41,524 nucleotides of DNA from an uncultured Bacteroidales bacterium (GTDB lineage: Bacteria; Bacteroidota; Bacteroidia; Bacteroidales; UBA932), in contig CAMYAE010000018.1 of assembly GCA_947253655.1 (NCBI GenBank), positions 1 to 41,524 on the forward strand, given 5' to 3'. Positions 8,538-16,663 of the stretch are shown here, piece after piece (positions within the stretch are counted from its first letter, which is position 1; each line of letters starts with the position of its first letter). Position numbers and translations under genes: made by a program. The notes under the pieces were generated by a model. The model made no database searches. It was not told the DNA's origin and worked only from the letters and a program-made list of their open reading frames with translations.

Positions 8538-9658
8538 AACAAAGATTTTGCTCTTGGCTCTATTTGTTCCAATGATCCGATAAGCGGCAGGGATACCACA
8601 AATTTTCCGTCATTCGATGCGATTTCTATTTCCTTGCCGAAAATCAGCTTGTACTGCTCCATAAGGTTCTCAAGTCCGACCCCGCTGCAGGTCATTGTGT
8701 TCCGTTCTCTAAGCTGTAACTTGTTCTCAACGATTATTTTATCGTCTTCGGTGCGGATAATTATCTTAAGCGGCATCTTCGAACTCGCTATATTGTGTTT
8801 TATAGCATTTTCCACCAATATCTGCAGGCCGGACGGTATCATATAATAATTGAGGTATTTGTCTTCAATATCGAATTCCACTTGAAGACTGTCATAATAT
8901 CTTATGCACATCAGGTAGAGATAGGAGTGGACGAAATCCATTTCTTCCGACAGCTGCACCACCAGCTTGTTCTGCATGGTGTGGCGGAAAACTTCCGACA
9001 GCTCCTGCACATATTGCCGTGCCCTTTTGTCATCCTCGCCAATCAGGCCGTTGAGGGTGTTCAATGAATTGAAGAGGAAATGGGGATCCGTCTGGTTTTT
9101 CAGAGCTGTATATCTGTTCCTCAGGTTTTCCATATCCACATCCTGCATTTCCACAACGGCATTGTGGTTTTGCTTCATCAGATAGATTGTCATGGTGAAC
9201 AGGAAAGTCACCAGCAGCATTACCAGGTCCTTGACATATTGTATCGTGGAGTATGCGCTCGTAGTCAGCACGTCCCTGTACCACCACCATTGCATTTCCG
9301 ACAACGTAGGGGACAGAAGAATCATGGCGACCAAAAGCCCTACAAGTACCAGCCACAGCTGATACTGGTTTATTGCAAATTTGTTTATGGCCCATGACTG
9401 TATGCTTAGCAGCACATAGAAGAATACGATGTTGACAAGAAGGGTCCCGGCGGATTGGAGCGAGAAGAAATATTTGATGTCGAATCCTTTCGCAGGGTCA
9501 AGCAGCTTGTAGTAATATACTGATGACGTCAGCATTACAAAGGCAAGCAAAAAACTGATAATGAGGGTTGCCAGCAATACGCTCTTTCTCTCATTGCTCA
9601 GAAAAATGAATCCCTTTTTTCTGCGTTTCCTGTATAGCCTTGTCTTCAATGTCATCAT
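8534..9658 (-). CDS. LytS/YehU-type sensor histidine kinase
   Basis: A 374-residue membrane kinase. The basic N-terminus is followed by four predicted TM segments (about 27-50, 66-88, 99-118, 143-161). A short linker leads to the His_kinase domain with phospho-His193 in DPHFLFNSLN. The C-terminal HATPase_c domain has the N-box ILVENAIKHN and a G-box at GVGLENL. The signal is probably sensed within or near the membrane, as there is no large periplasmic domain. Its cognate regulator is the overlapping LytTR gene downstream. A second ATG one codon in is equally possible as start. Confidence 0.92.
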   Translation of the reverse strand: MMTLKTRLYRKRRKKGFIFLSNERKSVLLATLIISFLLAFVMLTSSVYYYKLLDPAKGFDIKYFFSLQSAGTLLVNIVFFYVLLSIQSWAINKFAINQYQLWLVLVGLLVAMILLSPTLSEMQWWWYRDVLTTSAYSTIQYVKDLVMLLVTFLFTMTIYLMKQNHNAVVEMQDVDMENLRNRYTALKNQTDPHFLFNSLNTLNGLIGEDDKRARQYVQELSEVFRHTMQNKLVVQLSEEMDFVHSYLYLMCIRYYDSLQVEFDIEDKYLNYYMIPSGLQILVENAIKHNIASSKMPLKIIIRTEDDKIIVENKLQLRERNTMTCSGVGLENLMEQYKLIFGKEIEIASNDGKFVVSLPLIGSLEQIEPRAKSLL

Positions 9659-9698
9659 GATATATAACTTATTCTGCCTTTCCTGAAATATCGGATGC

Positions 9699-10460
9699 TT
9701 AGAATCTGTATCCTACCCCGACTGTCAGCACGCTGACATTTGCACGGTATGAAGCGTCCTGTAACGGAAGATTGAACTTGCCTAAAAGCTCCGACAGGGC
9801 AGTCTTAGGGTCATCAATCTGATTGATAAAACCGTATTTGTAACCCACATTGACCTGAATTCCGTTGCAGAACTCATATCCTAATTGGCAGGCAAGTCCG
9901 AAATCCCACCTCTGCATGGCTGATTTGTCATTATTCTTCTCATACAAATCTATCGGATCTATTTTCAAATTCAAAGGTATTTGGATATCATTCTTCAAAG
10001 GTATCGGAAGATCCTTCAAAGTCGTTTTGTACTCGATTTCTTCGGTCTTTGAAGATATGCCCAAGCCAACATACGGCCCGACACCTCCATAAAGGAAGCC
10101 GCCGCCCAATTTCACCTTGCCCATGGCATATACCGGAATCTGCATGCCCCATTGGTTGATCTTGTTGCTCTTGGTTGCATCTCCCATAGTGGCTTCAAGT
10201 CCCGTGCCTCTGTAGTAGAACTCAAGTTCCGGCTGCACGGCAAAGTGGTTCCCAATATTTATCCTCATAAATCCGCTATATTCCGCACCTGCTTTCATTT
10301 TTGTTTCAAGAATTTGAAAGTCATCGTTCAGAATGAGACTGTGAAGATTGACACCGCCCTTGACACCGTATTCGAGGGTCACAGGGGCCTGCGCCTTTGC
10401 TGAAATCGCTACCGCTCCTATTAGCAGGGTAGCTGCAATTGTCAATAAATTCTGTTTCAT
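9699..10460 (-). CDS. PorT-like outer-membrane β-barrel protein
   Basis: A 253-residue protein with a Sec signal peptide (cleavage near AKAQ). The mature part has alternating amphipathic strands (YGVKGGVNLHSL, FAVQPELEFYYRGTGL, FLYGGVGPYVGLGISS, IQVNVGYKYGF) and ends in VGVGYRF with terminal Phe, the β-signal of outer-membrane barrels. It fits the OMP_b-brl_2/PorT-like group. Function is unknown. It lies 40 bases upstream of the kinase gene without a visible promoter between, so it is probably the first gene of the efflux operon and could be a small-molecule channel or a sensor part; that is inference. Confidence 0.85.
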   Translation of the reverse strand: MKQNLLTIAATLLIGAVAISAKAQAPVTLEYGVKGGVNLHSLILNDDFQILETKMKAGAEYSGFMRINIGNHFAVQPELEFYYRGTGLEATMGDATKSNKINQWGMQIPVYAMGKVKLGGGFLYGGVGPYVGLGISSKTEEIEYKTTLKDLPIPLKNDIQIPLNLKIDPIDLYEKNNDKSAMQRWDFGLACQLGYEFCNGIQVNVGYKYGFINQIDDPKTALSELLGKFNLPLQDASYRANVSVLTVGVGYRF

Positions 10461-10555
10461 TACTATTTATATATATTTAAAATTTTTACAAATATTAAGC
10501 CTCCGCCTTTATGCTTCCTGACATTACAGTCGCATCAATTCCGACGGTCGTAGTA

Positions 10556-10581
10556 CAAATGTATAAAGAAACCACGCCAAA
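10556..10581 (-). promoter_or_regulatory. Probable promoter of the efflux/LytTR operon
   Basis: On the minus strand TACATTTG (10563-10556) is a perfect match to the Bacteroidota -7 consensus TAnnTTTG. A TTTG lies 14 bases further upstream (10581-10578), closer than the usual 19-21. Transcription would start near 10550, leaving a leader of about 90 bases before the barrel gene. Just upstream lies the direct repeat at 10600-10628. Confidence 0.55.
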
Positions 10582-10599
10582 TAGTTGCTCTTTCCTACC

Positions 10600-10628
10600 G
10601 AAACGGCCAAAATCGTTACTGAAACGGC
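10600..10628. promoter_or_regulatory. 8-bp direct repeat with 21-bp period, candidate LytTR site
   Basis: GAAACGGC occurs at 10600-10607 and again at 10621-10628, with 13 bases between and 21 from start to start. LytTR regulators (AgrA, AlgR, ComE types) bind two short direct repeats at this distance. On the minus strand the repeat reads GCCGTTTC and has the GTT core of the published AgrA/LytTR consensus, though flanking positions do not all fit. It sits about 36 bases upstream of the minus-strand -7 element. The second copy is also part of a GAAAC/GTTTC dyad (10621-10635). Confidence 0.4.
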
Positions 10629-10689
10629 TTGTTTCGTGGTCTGCTTTCAGGGTATCATATTTTTATATGGCGGCTGACTTAAGATTTGC

Positions 10690-10697
10690 TATATTTG
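10690..10697 (+). promoter_or_regulatory. -7 element before the nucleotidyltransferase gene
   Basis: TATATTTG matches TAnnTTTG exactly and ends 17 bases before the ATG, leaving a leader of roughly 10 bases. No clear -33 TTTG is present at the expected distance. Confidence 0.5.
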
Positions 10698-10714
10698 TTG
10701 AAATTTAATTCCAG

Positions 10715-11902
10715 ATGAAGAAATATGATTCTAATACGGTAAATTTCTTTTTCCGCCTTTTGAGAGCAGGGCTTTGGGGGAGTGTGGAGGAAATCGATTG
10801 GACCGGCACAGATGCAGGCGGGAATCGGCCGGATGCCGGAAACATTGATTGGCGATGCCTGTACAGGCTGGCAATGGAACAGACCGTGGCCGGCTATACG
10901 GCAGTAGGTCTGGAACGGTTTGCATCTGCAAAAGGAGCGACGGCGGGCGAGACGGCATCTATAACGGCTGTGCCGGAAAAAGTCATGCAGGCTTTCAACA
11001 AGGTGAAGCTTTCGACAGGGCTCAGGAATTTCCGGATGAACGATTTTATTGCAAAGCTTTTCCGCATGCTTAATGACGCCGGCATAGAGCCGCTTTTGCT
11101 TAAAGGGCAAGGAGTTGCCCGAAATTATCTTCATCCGGAATTGAGGCAGCCGGGGGACATCGATCTTCTCCTGCATGGAGAGGATTATGAGAAGGCGAAA
11201 ATGCTCCTCGTCCCGAAGGCTGACAAATTGGAAGAGGAGGGCCAGGAAAACCTGCATTTGGGAATACATTTTGGGGATATCGAGGTGGAGCTTCACGGTA
11301 CGATAAATACCGGTTTCGGAAAGAAGAACAACGTTTTCCTTTCCGGCATGCAGTCGGAGATGTTCGGACAAAAGGATTTCAGCTCGTGGGTATACGAAGG
11401 GACCGATATTAAACTGCCCTCAGCCAATTTCGATGCCGTTTTCATCTTTACGCATTTCCTGCAACATTTCTACCACGGAGGTCTTGGATTGAGACAGATT
11501 TGCGACTGGACTATGCACCTGCACAAAAACTCCCGACTTATTGACGTAGAAAGGCTTGAGACCGACATAAAGACTTTGGGGCTGTTGAGAGAGTGGCAGA
11601 CTTTCGGCTGTTTCGCCGTGAAATATCTCGGACTGACGGCATCTGACATGCCTATGTATTCCGGACGTTATTACGAGAGCTGCGACAAGATTATGGATTT
11701 TCTGTTCGCTGCCGGCAATTTCGGGCATCATAGGGGGCGTGCCGACTATTCAAACAAGCCCTACCTTGTCCGCAAGGCCAAATCGCTTTTTCTTAAAGGT
11801 GGAGATATGCTGGAGCTGTTTTCTCTTTTTCCGGGGAACACAATCAAATTCTTTTTTGTTTTTCTCGGCACGGGCTTCTCCACTGTTGCCAAGGGAAAAT
11901 GA
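10715..11902 (+). CDS. Nucleotidyltransferase-family protein (NTP_transf_5-like)
   Basis: A 395-residue cytoplasmic protein. Around residues 128-150 it has LLLKGQGVARNYLHPELRQP followed by GDIDLLL, the Gly-x-Asp-x-Asp metal/nucleotide site of the uncharacterised nucleotidyltransferase family (PF14907-like). A further conserved acidic/His stretch reads HFGDIEVELHG, and HFLQHFYHGGLGLRQICDW is typical of the C-terminal half. Such genes often sit in capsule and polysaccharide loci of Bacteroidota, and here a sugar-nucleotide dehydratase gene follows 80 bases on under its own promoter. Substrate and product are unknown. Confidence 0.8.
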   Translation: MKKYDSNTVNFFFRLLRAGLWGSVEEIDWTGTDAGGNRPDAGNIDWRCLYRLAMEQTVAGYTAVGLERFASAKGATAGETASITAVPEKVMQAFNKVKLSTGLRNFRMNDFIAKLFRMLNDAGIEPLLLKGQGVARNYLHPELRQPGDIDLLLHGEDYEKAKMLLVPKADKLEEEGQENLHLGIHFGDIEVELHGTINTGFGKKNNVFLSGMQSEMFGQKDFSSWVYEGTDIKLPSANFDAVFIFTHFLQHFYHGGLGLRQICDWTMHLHKNSRLIDVERLETDIKTLGLLREWQTFGCFAVKYLGLTASDMPMYSGRYYESCDKIMDFLFAAGNFGHHRGRADYSNKPYLVRKAKSLFLKGGDMLELFSLFPGNTIKFFFVFLGTGFSTVAKGK

Positions 11903-11904
11903 TT

Positions 11905-11934
11905 TTGCCGTACTCAAAACTATTGCTATATTTG
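11905..11934 (+). promoter_or_regulatory. Promoter of the sugar-nucleotide dehydratase gene
   Basis: TTTTG ending at 11907 and TATATTTG at 11927-11934 are separated by 19 bases, a full Bacteroidota-type promoter. The start of transcription would be about 40 bases before the ATG. The -33 part lies right after the upstream gene's stop. Confidence 0.65.
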
Positions 11935-11982
11935 TTTGGATAAAAAGCCGGATGTCAATTTTAGGATAAACGACAAGGAGAG

Positions 11983-13899
11983 ATGAACTCATTTAAAAGG
12001 CTGATAAACTGGTACTTCTCTAAAGACAAATTGCCATATTGGTGTATTCTGTTATTAGACAGCCTTATAATATATATAACCGCCCTTTCAGTATATTGGG
12101 GCTATTTCAATCTGAACGATCTGATAGAGAACTTCTGGCCGCTGACGGCTATCATTGCCATATATATAGCCATATCTATAATTTTTTTCAAGATTTTCCA
12201 TACATATTCCGGAATTGTCAGATACTCTTCTTTCATAGATTTGATGAGGGTAGGACTGGCAATGGGTCTTTCCGGAATAATAATGATATTTCTAAATTAT
12301 TTCCTCCGGACCCTCCCGGAAACCGTTTTCGCTCATCTGCTTTCCAGACATCTGCTTTCCATAATCATTATTTCGGTATTTTTGATGTGTAGCATGAGGC
12401 TGGTAGTCAAGCTCTTGTATGACGCTTTTTTCCGAACTGACGGAGCTGTAAACGTATTGATATACGGTGTCAAGGACGGGGGAGTCGGACTTGCCAAGCA
12501 GATAAGGAACGAGAAACCGACCCGCTTCAATCTGTCCGGCTTTATCTCTCACGACTCCACATTGAAATATAACCGCCTTATGGGCGAGAAAGTGTATGAG
12601 GTTGGTGAGAATCTGCCTTCCGTGTTGAAGAAGGGGAGGATTTCGGCTGTCTTGGTCGCACCTCAAAGGAATGAGCTTTTCAGAAAAGATCAGAAGCTTC
12701 AGGACTATATTCTCGGAGAGGGTGTCAGAATATATATGGCCAAGGACGCCGAGGAGTGGAATAAGGATATAAATGAAACCTCCGAACTGAAAGAGGTCAG
12801 TATTGATGACCTCCTGCCGAGAGAACAGATTAATGTGGATATGAAATCCATTTCCGAACAGTTGGCGGGGAAGAGAATTATGGTTACAGGTTCTGCCGGC
12901 AGTATCGGAAGCGAGATTGTCCGCCAGATTTGCTCTTGTTCTCCGGCATTGCTTGTGCTTGTGGACCAGGCAGAGACCCCTCAACACGATATCCGTCTTA
13001 TGGTAGCGACTGAATATCCCGGTTTGAAAGCATGTACGATAGTCACGTCAATCACCAATTCTACCAGAATGGAAAATATTTTCAAGCAGACAAAGCCTGA
13101 TTACGTTTTCCACGCGGCAGCCTACAAGCACGTTCCTATGATGGAGGACAATCCAAGCGAGAGCGTGCATAATAACATTTACGGTACCAAGCTGATAGCT
13201 GACCTCGCAGTGAAGTACGGGGTTAAGAAGTTCGTTATGATTTCTACTGACAAGGCTGTCAATCCGACCAACGTAATGGGCTGCTCAAAACGCATTTGCG
13301 AGATTTACGTGCAGAGCCTCAACAAGGCGGAAAACGAGGGAAAAGTGGTGGGCGACACCCAGTTTGTTACGACAAGATTTGGAAACGTGCTCGGCTCAAA
13401 CGGGTCGGTCATTCCTCTTTTCAAGAAACAAATCCGTATGGGAGGACCTGTCACTGTCACTCATCCCGATATCATACGTTACTTTATGCTTATCTCGGAG
13501 GCGTGCAAGTTGGTTTTGGAGGCCGGAACCAAAGGCCACGGCGGTGAGATTTTAGTCTTTGACATGGGGCATCCTGTCAAGATTGCCGACTTGGCAAGGC
13601 GTATGATAAAGCTTAGCGGTGCAAAAGATGTAGAAATCAAATATACCGGATTGCGGGATGGGGAGAAGCTGTATGAGGAGGTCTTGAACGAAGCAGAGAC
13701 CACCAAGCCCTCTTTCCATGAGAAGATAAGGATTGCAAATGTCCGCGAATCGGATTATGAAGCCGTAAGCAAAGATATATCCGAACTTATCGACTTGTCC
13801 GAAAGTTACGAACAAATGTCAATCGTTGCGAAAATGAAGCAGATCGTGCCGGAGTATAAGAGCAACAACTCAGTGTATGTTGCTTTGGACAAGGAATAA
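11983..13899 (+). CDS. Membrane nucleoside-diphosphate-sugar 4,6-dehydratase (WbpM/CapD type)
   Basis: A 638-residue inner-membrane enzyme with four N-terminal TM segments (about 20-140). A nucleotide-binding-like middle domain starts near INVLIYGVKDGG. The C-terminal SDR domain has MVTGSAGSIGSEI (near 300-312). Large WbpM-type UDP-GlcNAc 4,6-dehydratases use Ser-Met-Lys in place of Ser-Tyr-Lys, and the same is seen here: Ser421 in ISTDKAVNPTN, Met432 and Lys436 in VMGCSKR. The family makes 4-keto-6-deoxy sugar nucleotides for O-antigen, capsule or glycoprotein glycans. Only this enzyme and the nucleotidyltransferase-like gene are present; no glycosyltransferases flank it. Confidence 0.92.
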   Translation: MNSFKRLINWYFSKDKLPYWCILLLDSLIIYITALSVYWGYFNLNDLIENFWPLTAIIAIYIAISIIFFKIFHTYSGIVRYSSFIDLMRVGLAMGLSGIIMIFLNYFLRTLPETVFAHLLSRHLLSIIIISVFLMCSMRLVVKLLYDAFFRTDGAVNVLIYGVKDGGVGLAKQIRNEKPTRFNLSGFISHDSTLKYNRLMGEKVYEVGENLPSVLKKGRISAVLVAPQRNELFRKDQKLQDYILGEGVRIYMAKDAEEWNKDINETSELKEVSIDDLLPREQINVDMKSISEQLAGKRIMVTGSAGSIGSEIVRQICSCSPALLVLVDQAETPQHDIRLMVATEYPGLKACTIVTSITNSTRMENIFKQTKPDYVFHAAAYKHVPMMEDNPSESVHNNIYGTKLIADLAVKYGVKKFVMISTDKAVNPTNVMGCSKRICEIYVQSLNKAENEGKVVGDTQFVTTRFGNVLGSNGSVIPLFKKQIRMGGPVTVTHPDIIRYFMLISEACKLVLEAGTKGHGGEILVFDMGHPVKIADLARRMIKLSGAKDVEIKYTGLRDGEKLYEEVLNEAETTKPSFHEKIRIANVRESDYEAVSKDISELIDLSESYEQMSIVAKMKQIVPEYKSNNSVYVALDKE

Positions 13900-13957
13900 C
13901 ACTATCTGAATCTGAACGCATTGGGCCGTTCGGGGACCGGCAGCGACCTGAGGCTTG

Positions 13958-14380
13958 TCATTCTTGTTTAGGAACAAGGGCAAAGGACAGGTTGCCTTTG
14001 CAACAGATTTTCTTCCCGACTTTTAGTTCGGCTTTGCAGAAAAACATCAGACCGCGCCTGCTTTCCAATATTGCGGTAACTTCGCACAAATCTCCCGGCT
14101 TCACTATATTCTTGAACCTGACTTTATCCAGACCTGCGTACAGTGTCATGTGCCCCGGAATTTCTTCCTTTACAAGTATGGCACAACTTTGGGCCATAAT
14201 TTCGCACTGTATCACCCCCGGCACAATAGGATTGCCGGGGAAATGCCCTCTTGTGAAGAATTCGTCCTCTTTAATACGATATTTGGAGTGGGCGACCCCG
14301 TCTTCGTCAATGTAGGCTTCTTCAACGAGCAGCATAGGCTCCCTATGCGGAAGGTACTTTTTGATTTCGTCCTGGTTCAT
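13958..14380 (-). CDS. fabZ: 3-hydroxyacyl-ACP dehydratase, FabZ-like hotdog protein
   Basis: A 140-residue single-hotdog protein of FabZ size. The catalytic His46 lies in RGHFPGNPIVPGV and the acidic partner Glu60 in IQCEIMAQSCA, matching the FabZ His/Glu pair. It removes water from 3-hydroxyacyl-ACP in type II fatty-acid synthesis. It is the last gene of the fab block, 26 bases after fabF, and converges on the sugar dehydratase gene. Related hotdog dehydratases of secondary pathways look similar, so housekeeping versus dedicated function is open. Confidence 0.85.
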   Translation of the reverse strand: MNQDEIKKYLPHREPMLLVEEAYIDEDGVAHSKYRIKEDEFFTRGHFPGNPIVPGVIQCEIMAQSCAILVKEEIPGHMTLYAGLDKVRFKNIVKPGDLCEVTAILESRRGLMFFCKAELKVGKKICCKGNLSFALVPKQE

Positions 14381-14406
14381 ATCGTTTGGTTTTAGTACGT
14401 TATGCC

Positions 14407-15666
14407 TTATTCCGAAAATGGTCTGAAGGCAAGGCAGGCATCATGTCCGCCGAATCCGAGCGAATCCGATATGCCGAGCGTTATGTCGCTCTTTACGGCT
14501 ACATTCGGAGTATAGTTAAGGTCACACTCAGGATCAGGGGTGTCCAGATTGATTGTCGGAGGGATGATGCCCTCTTTAAGGGCGAGTATGGTGGTGATGG
14601 CCTCTGCAGCTCCTGCAGCCCCGAACATGTGTCCTGTCATGGACTTTATTGAACTGATATGGAGCTTGTATGCGAAGTCTCCGAAAGCCGCCTTGTAGGC
14701 TATTGTTTCTGCTACATCGTTCAGGTGGGTGCCTGTGCCGTGCGCATTCACATATACCTTGTCCTTAGTTTCATCGAATCCAGCCTCTTCAAGTGCTATT
14801 TTGATGCTTTGAGCCTGTGTGGAGCCGTCCGGTCTCGGTGCCGTGGAATGGTAGGCGTCGCAGGTGTTGCCATAGCCTACAATCTCACCGTAAATCATTG
14901 CACCGCGAGCTTTGGCATGTTCATATTCTTCCAAAACCAATATTCCGGCTCCGTCGCCCATAACAAAGCCCTGCCTGTTCTTGTTGAAAGGCAGAGAGGC
15001 ATATTTAGGGTCTTCAGCCCTTGAAAGGGCTTTGGCATTTGCAAAACCGGCTATTCCTAACGGTATGGTTGCATTTTCGCAGCCTCCTGCGATAATTGCG
15101 TCTGCGTAGCCGTGCCTGATCGCACGGAAAGCCTCTCCGATGCAGTGTGAGGAAGTGGCACAGGCCGTTACAATATCAAGGCATGGGCCTTGGGCAAGAT
15201 GCTTTATTGCTATATGGCCGGCGGCTATATTGGAAATCATTGTCGGTATGAACAGCGGTGAAATCCATTGTCCGGACGGGTCCTCTATCATTTTGGCCGT
15301 TTCCCTGTATTGTACTTCAAATCCGCCGATTCCGGAGCCTACATAAACTCCCAATCTGAACGGGTCTATATTCTTGTCTTCTCCGGATGAGTGCAGGCCG
15401 GAATCTTCCATAGCCTGGTAGGCTGCTGCCATTCCATATTGTGCGAACAGGTCCTGTTTCCTTATGAAAGGCTTGTCCATGCCGTATTTTTCCGGCTGGA
15501 AGTCTTTTACCTTACCTGCAATTTTCACAGGAAGATCATGTGTCGGAAATTCATCGATGTAGTCTATGCCGCATACACCGTTCTTGAGGCTATTCCAAAA
15601 TGTAGGCACATCATTTCCAACTGAGGAAATGACTCCCATACCGGTTATAACTACTCTCTTTGTCAT
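14407..15666 (-). CDS. fabF: Beta-ketoacyl-ACP synthase II
   Basis: A 419-residue thiolase-fold condensing enzyme. The catalytic triad is complete: Cys169 in VTACATSSHCIGEA, His309 in VNAHGTGTHLND and His346 in SMTGHMFGAAG. It elongates acyl-ACP with malonyl-ACP in the cytoplasm. It lies between fabK (17 bases upstream) and fabZ on the same transcript. No chain-length-factor replacement of the Cys is seen. FabF is the best name; related ketosynthases of aryl-polyene or similar clusters share these motifs. Confidence 0.92.
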   Translation of the reverse strand: MTKRVVITGMGVISSVGNDVPTFWNSLKNGVCGIDYIDEFPTHDLPVKIAGKVKDFQPEKYGMDKPFIRKQDLFAQYGMAAAYQAMEDSGLHSSGEDKNIDPFRLGVYVGSGIGGFEVQYRETAKMIEDPSGQWISPLFIPTMISNIAAGHIAIKHLAQGPCLDIVTACATSSHCIGEAFRAIRHGYADAIIAGGCENATIPLGIAGFANAKALSRAEDPKYASLPFNKNRQGFVMGDGAGILVLEEYEHAKARGAMIYGEIVGYGNTCDAYHSTAPRPDGSTQAQSIKIALEEAGFDETKDKVYVNAHGTGTHLNDVAETIAYKAAFGDFAYKLHISSIKSMTGHMFGAAGAAEAITTILALKEGIIPPTINLDTPDPECDLNYTPNVAVKSDITLGISDSLGFGGHDACLAFRPFSE

Positions 15667-15683
15667 ATTCTGTAATATCTGTT

Positions 15684-16631
15684 TTAATAAAGTAGGTTTC
15701 TTGCATTGTCTAACAGCCTTTCAGCAACCGTAACTATATCCTGCACGATTGCTGCGGCCGGCTCTTTCTTCTTGATCATTCCAGACACTTCTCCGGCCAA
15801 ATAGCTTCCCAAAGAATTGTCTCCTTCAAATACCGCCTTGCGTACAGAGCCGGTGCCGAATGCCAGCACATCCTCTTTAGTCACTGACGGATCGTATTCC
15901 ATCTTGAAGAATTTCTTGGAGAAAGGGGTTTTCAGGCAACGCACAGCGTCACCAAATGATTTCCCTGTAACTATGGTGCTGACATCGGAAGCCTTTATCA
16001 GTTTTTCCTTGTAATTTTCGTGGACAAGACATTCGTCTGCAACCAGGAATCTGGTTCCTAACTGCACCCCGCATGCTCCTAACATGATAGCGGCTGCCGC
16101 TCCGCGACCATCGAAGATTCCTCCGGCTGCAAGTACGGGGATGTCGAGAGCATCTACCACCTGAGGTATGAGGGCCATGGTGTGGAGGTCTCCGACGTGT
16201 CCTCCGGATTCTGCACCTTCGGCGATTACTGCTGTCGCTCCAAGCTCCTGCATTTTCAGGGCGTAGGCCACTGATGCGATTACCGGGATTACCTTAATGC
16301 CGGCGGCTTTCCATTTGTCCATATACGGACTTGGGGAGCCGGCTCCGGTAGTAAGAATTTTTATATCCTCTTCTACGACCAGATCTGCAATTTCAGAAGC
16401 ATTCGGAGCCTGGAGCATTATGTTTACTCCGAACGGCTTGTCTGTCATGGACTTGCATTTTCTGATTTCTTCTCTGACAGCTTCAGCCCCAAAATTGATT
16501 GAAGATATAATGCCGAGGCCTCCTGCATTTGATACTGCTGATGCTAATTTGGCATCGGCTATCCAGGCCATTCCTCCTTGGAATATAGGATATTTTATTC
16601 CTAATATGTCGCAAATCTGACTTTTAATCAT
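15684..16631 (-). CDS. fabK: Flavin enoyl-ACP reductase FabK-like (NMO family)
   Basis: A 315-residue TIM-barrel flavoprotein of the nitronate monooxygenase/FabK family. Motifs are YPIFQGGMAWIADAKLA at the N-terminus, SNAGGLGIIS, the AEGAESGGHVGD loop and VLAAGGIFDGRGAAAAIMLG for FMN phosphate binding. Placement between fabH and fabF supports FabK, which reduces the enoyl-ACP double bond with NAD(P)H and FMN. Nitronate monooxygenase is the alternative, less likely in this context. The gene begins 32 bases after fabH. Confidence 0.85.
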   Translation of the reverse strand: MIKSQICDILGIKYPIFQGGMAWIADAKLASAVSNAGGLGIISSINFGAEAVREEIRKCKSMTDKPFGVNIMLQAPNASEIADLVVEEDIKILTTGAGSPSPYMDKWKAAGIKVIPVIASVAYALKMQELGATAVIAEGAESGGHVGDLHTMALIPQVVDALDIPVLAAGGIFDGRGAAAAIMLGACGVQLGTRFLVADECLVHENYKEKLIKASDVSTIVTGKSFGDAVRCLKTPFSKKFFKMEYDPSVTKEDVLAFGTGSVRKAVFEGDNSLGSYLAGEVSGMIKKKEPAAAIVQDIVTVAERLLDNARNLLY

Positions 16632-16663
16632 AACCTTTTAATGATATGCAAATATAATAAAAA

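Noticed and set aside
10679..11371. A 230-codon minus-strand frame opposite the nucleotidyltransferase gene
   Set aside because: It is antisense to the conserved GDIDLLL region, has a His/Cys/Arg-rich composition typical of shadow frames, and no -7 element.
12292..12987. A 231-codon minus-strand frame opposite the sugar dehydratase gene
   Set aside because: The opposite strand encodes a full-length family member through this stretch; no motif in the antisense frame.
13963..13978. CTTGTT/AACAAG hairpin near the end of fabZ as a terminator
   Set aside because: Only 6 bp, inside the coding region, and without a following T-run on either strand.
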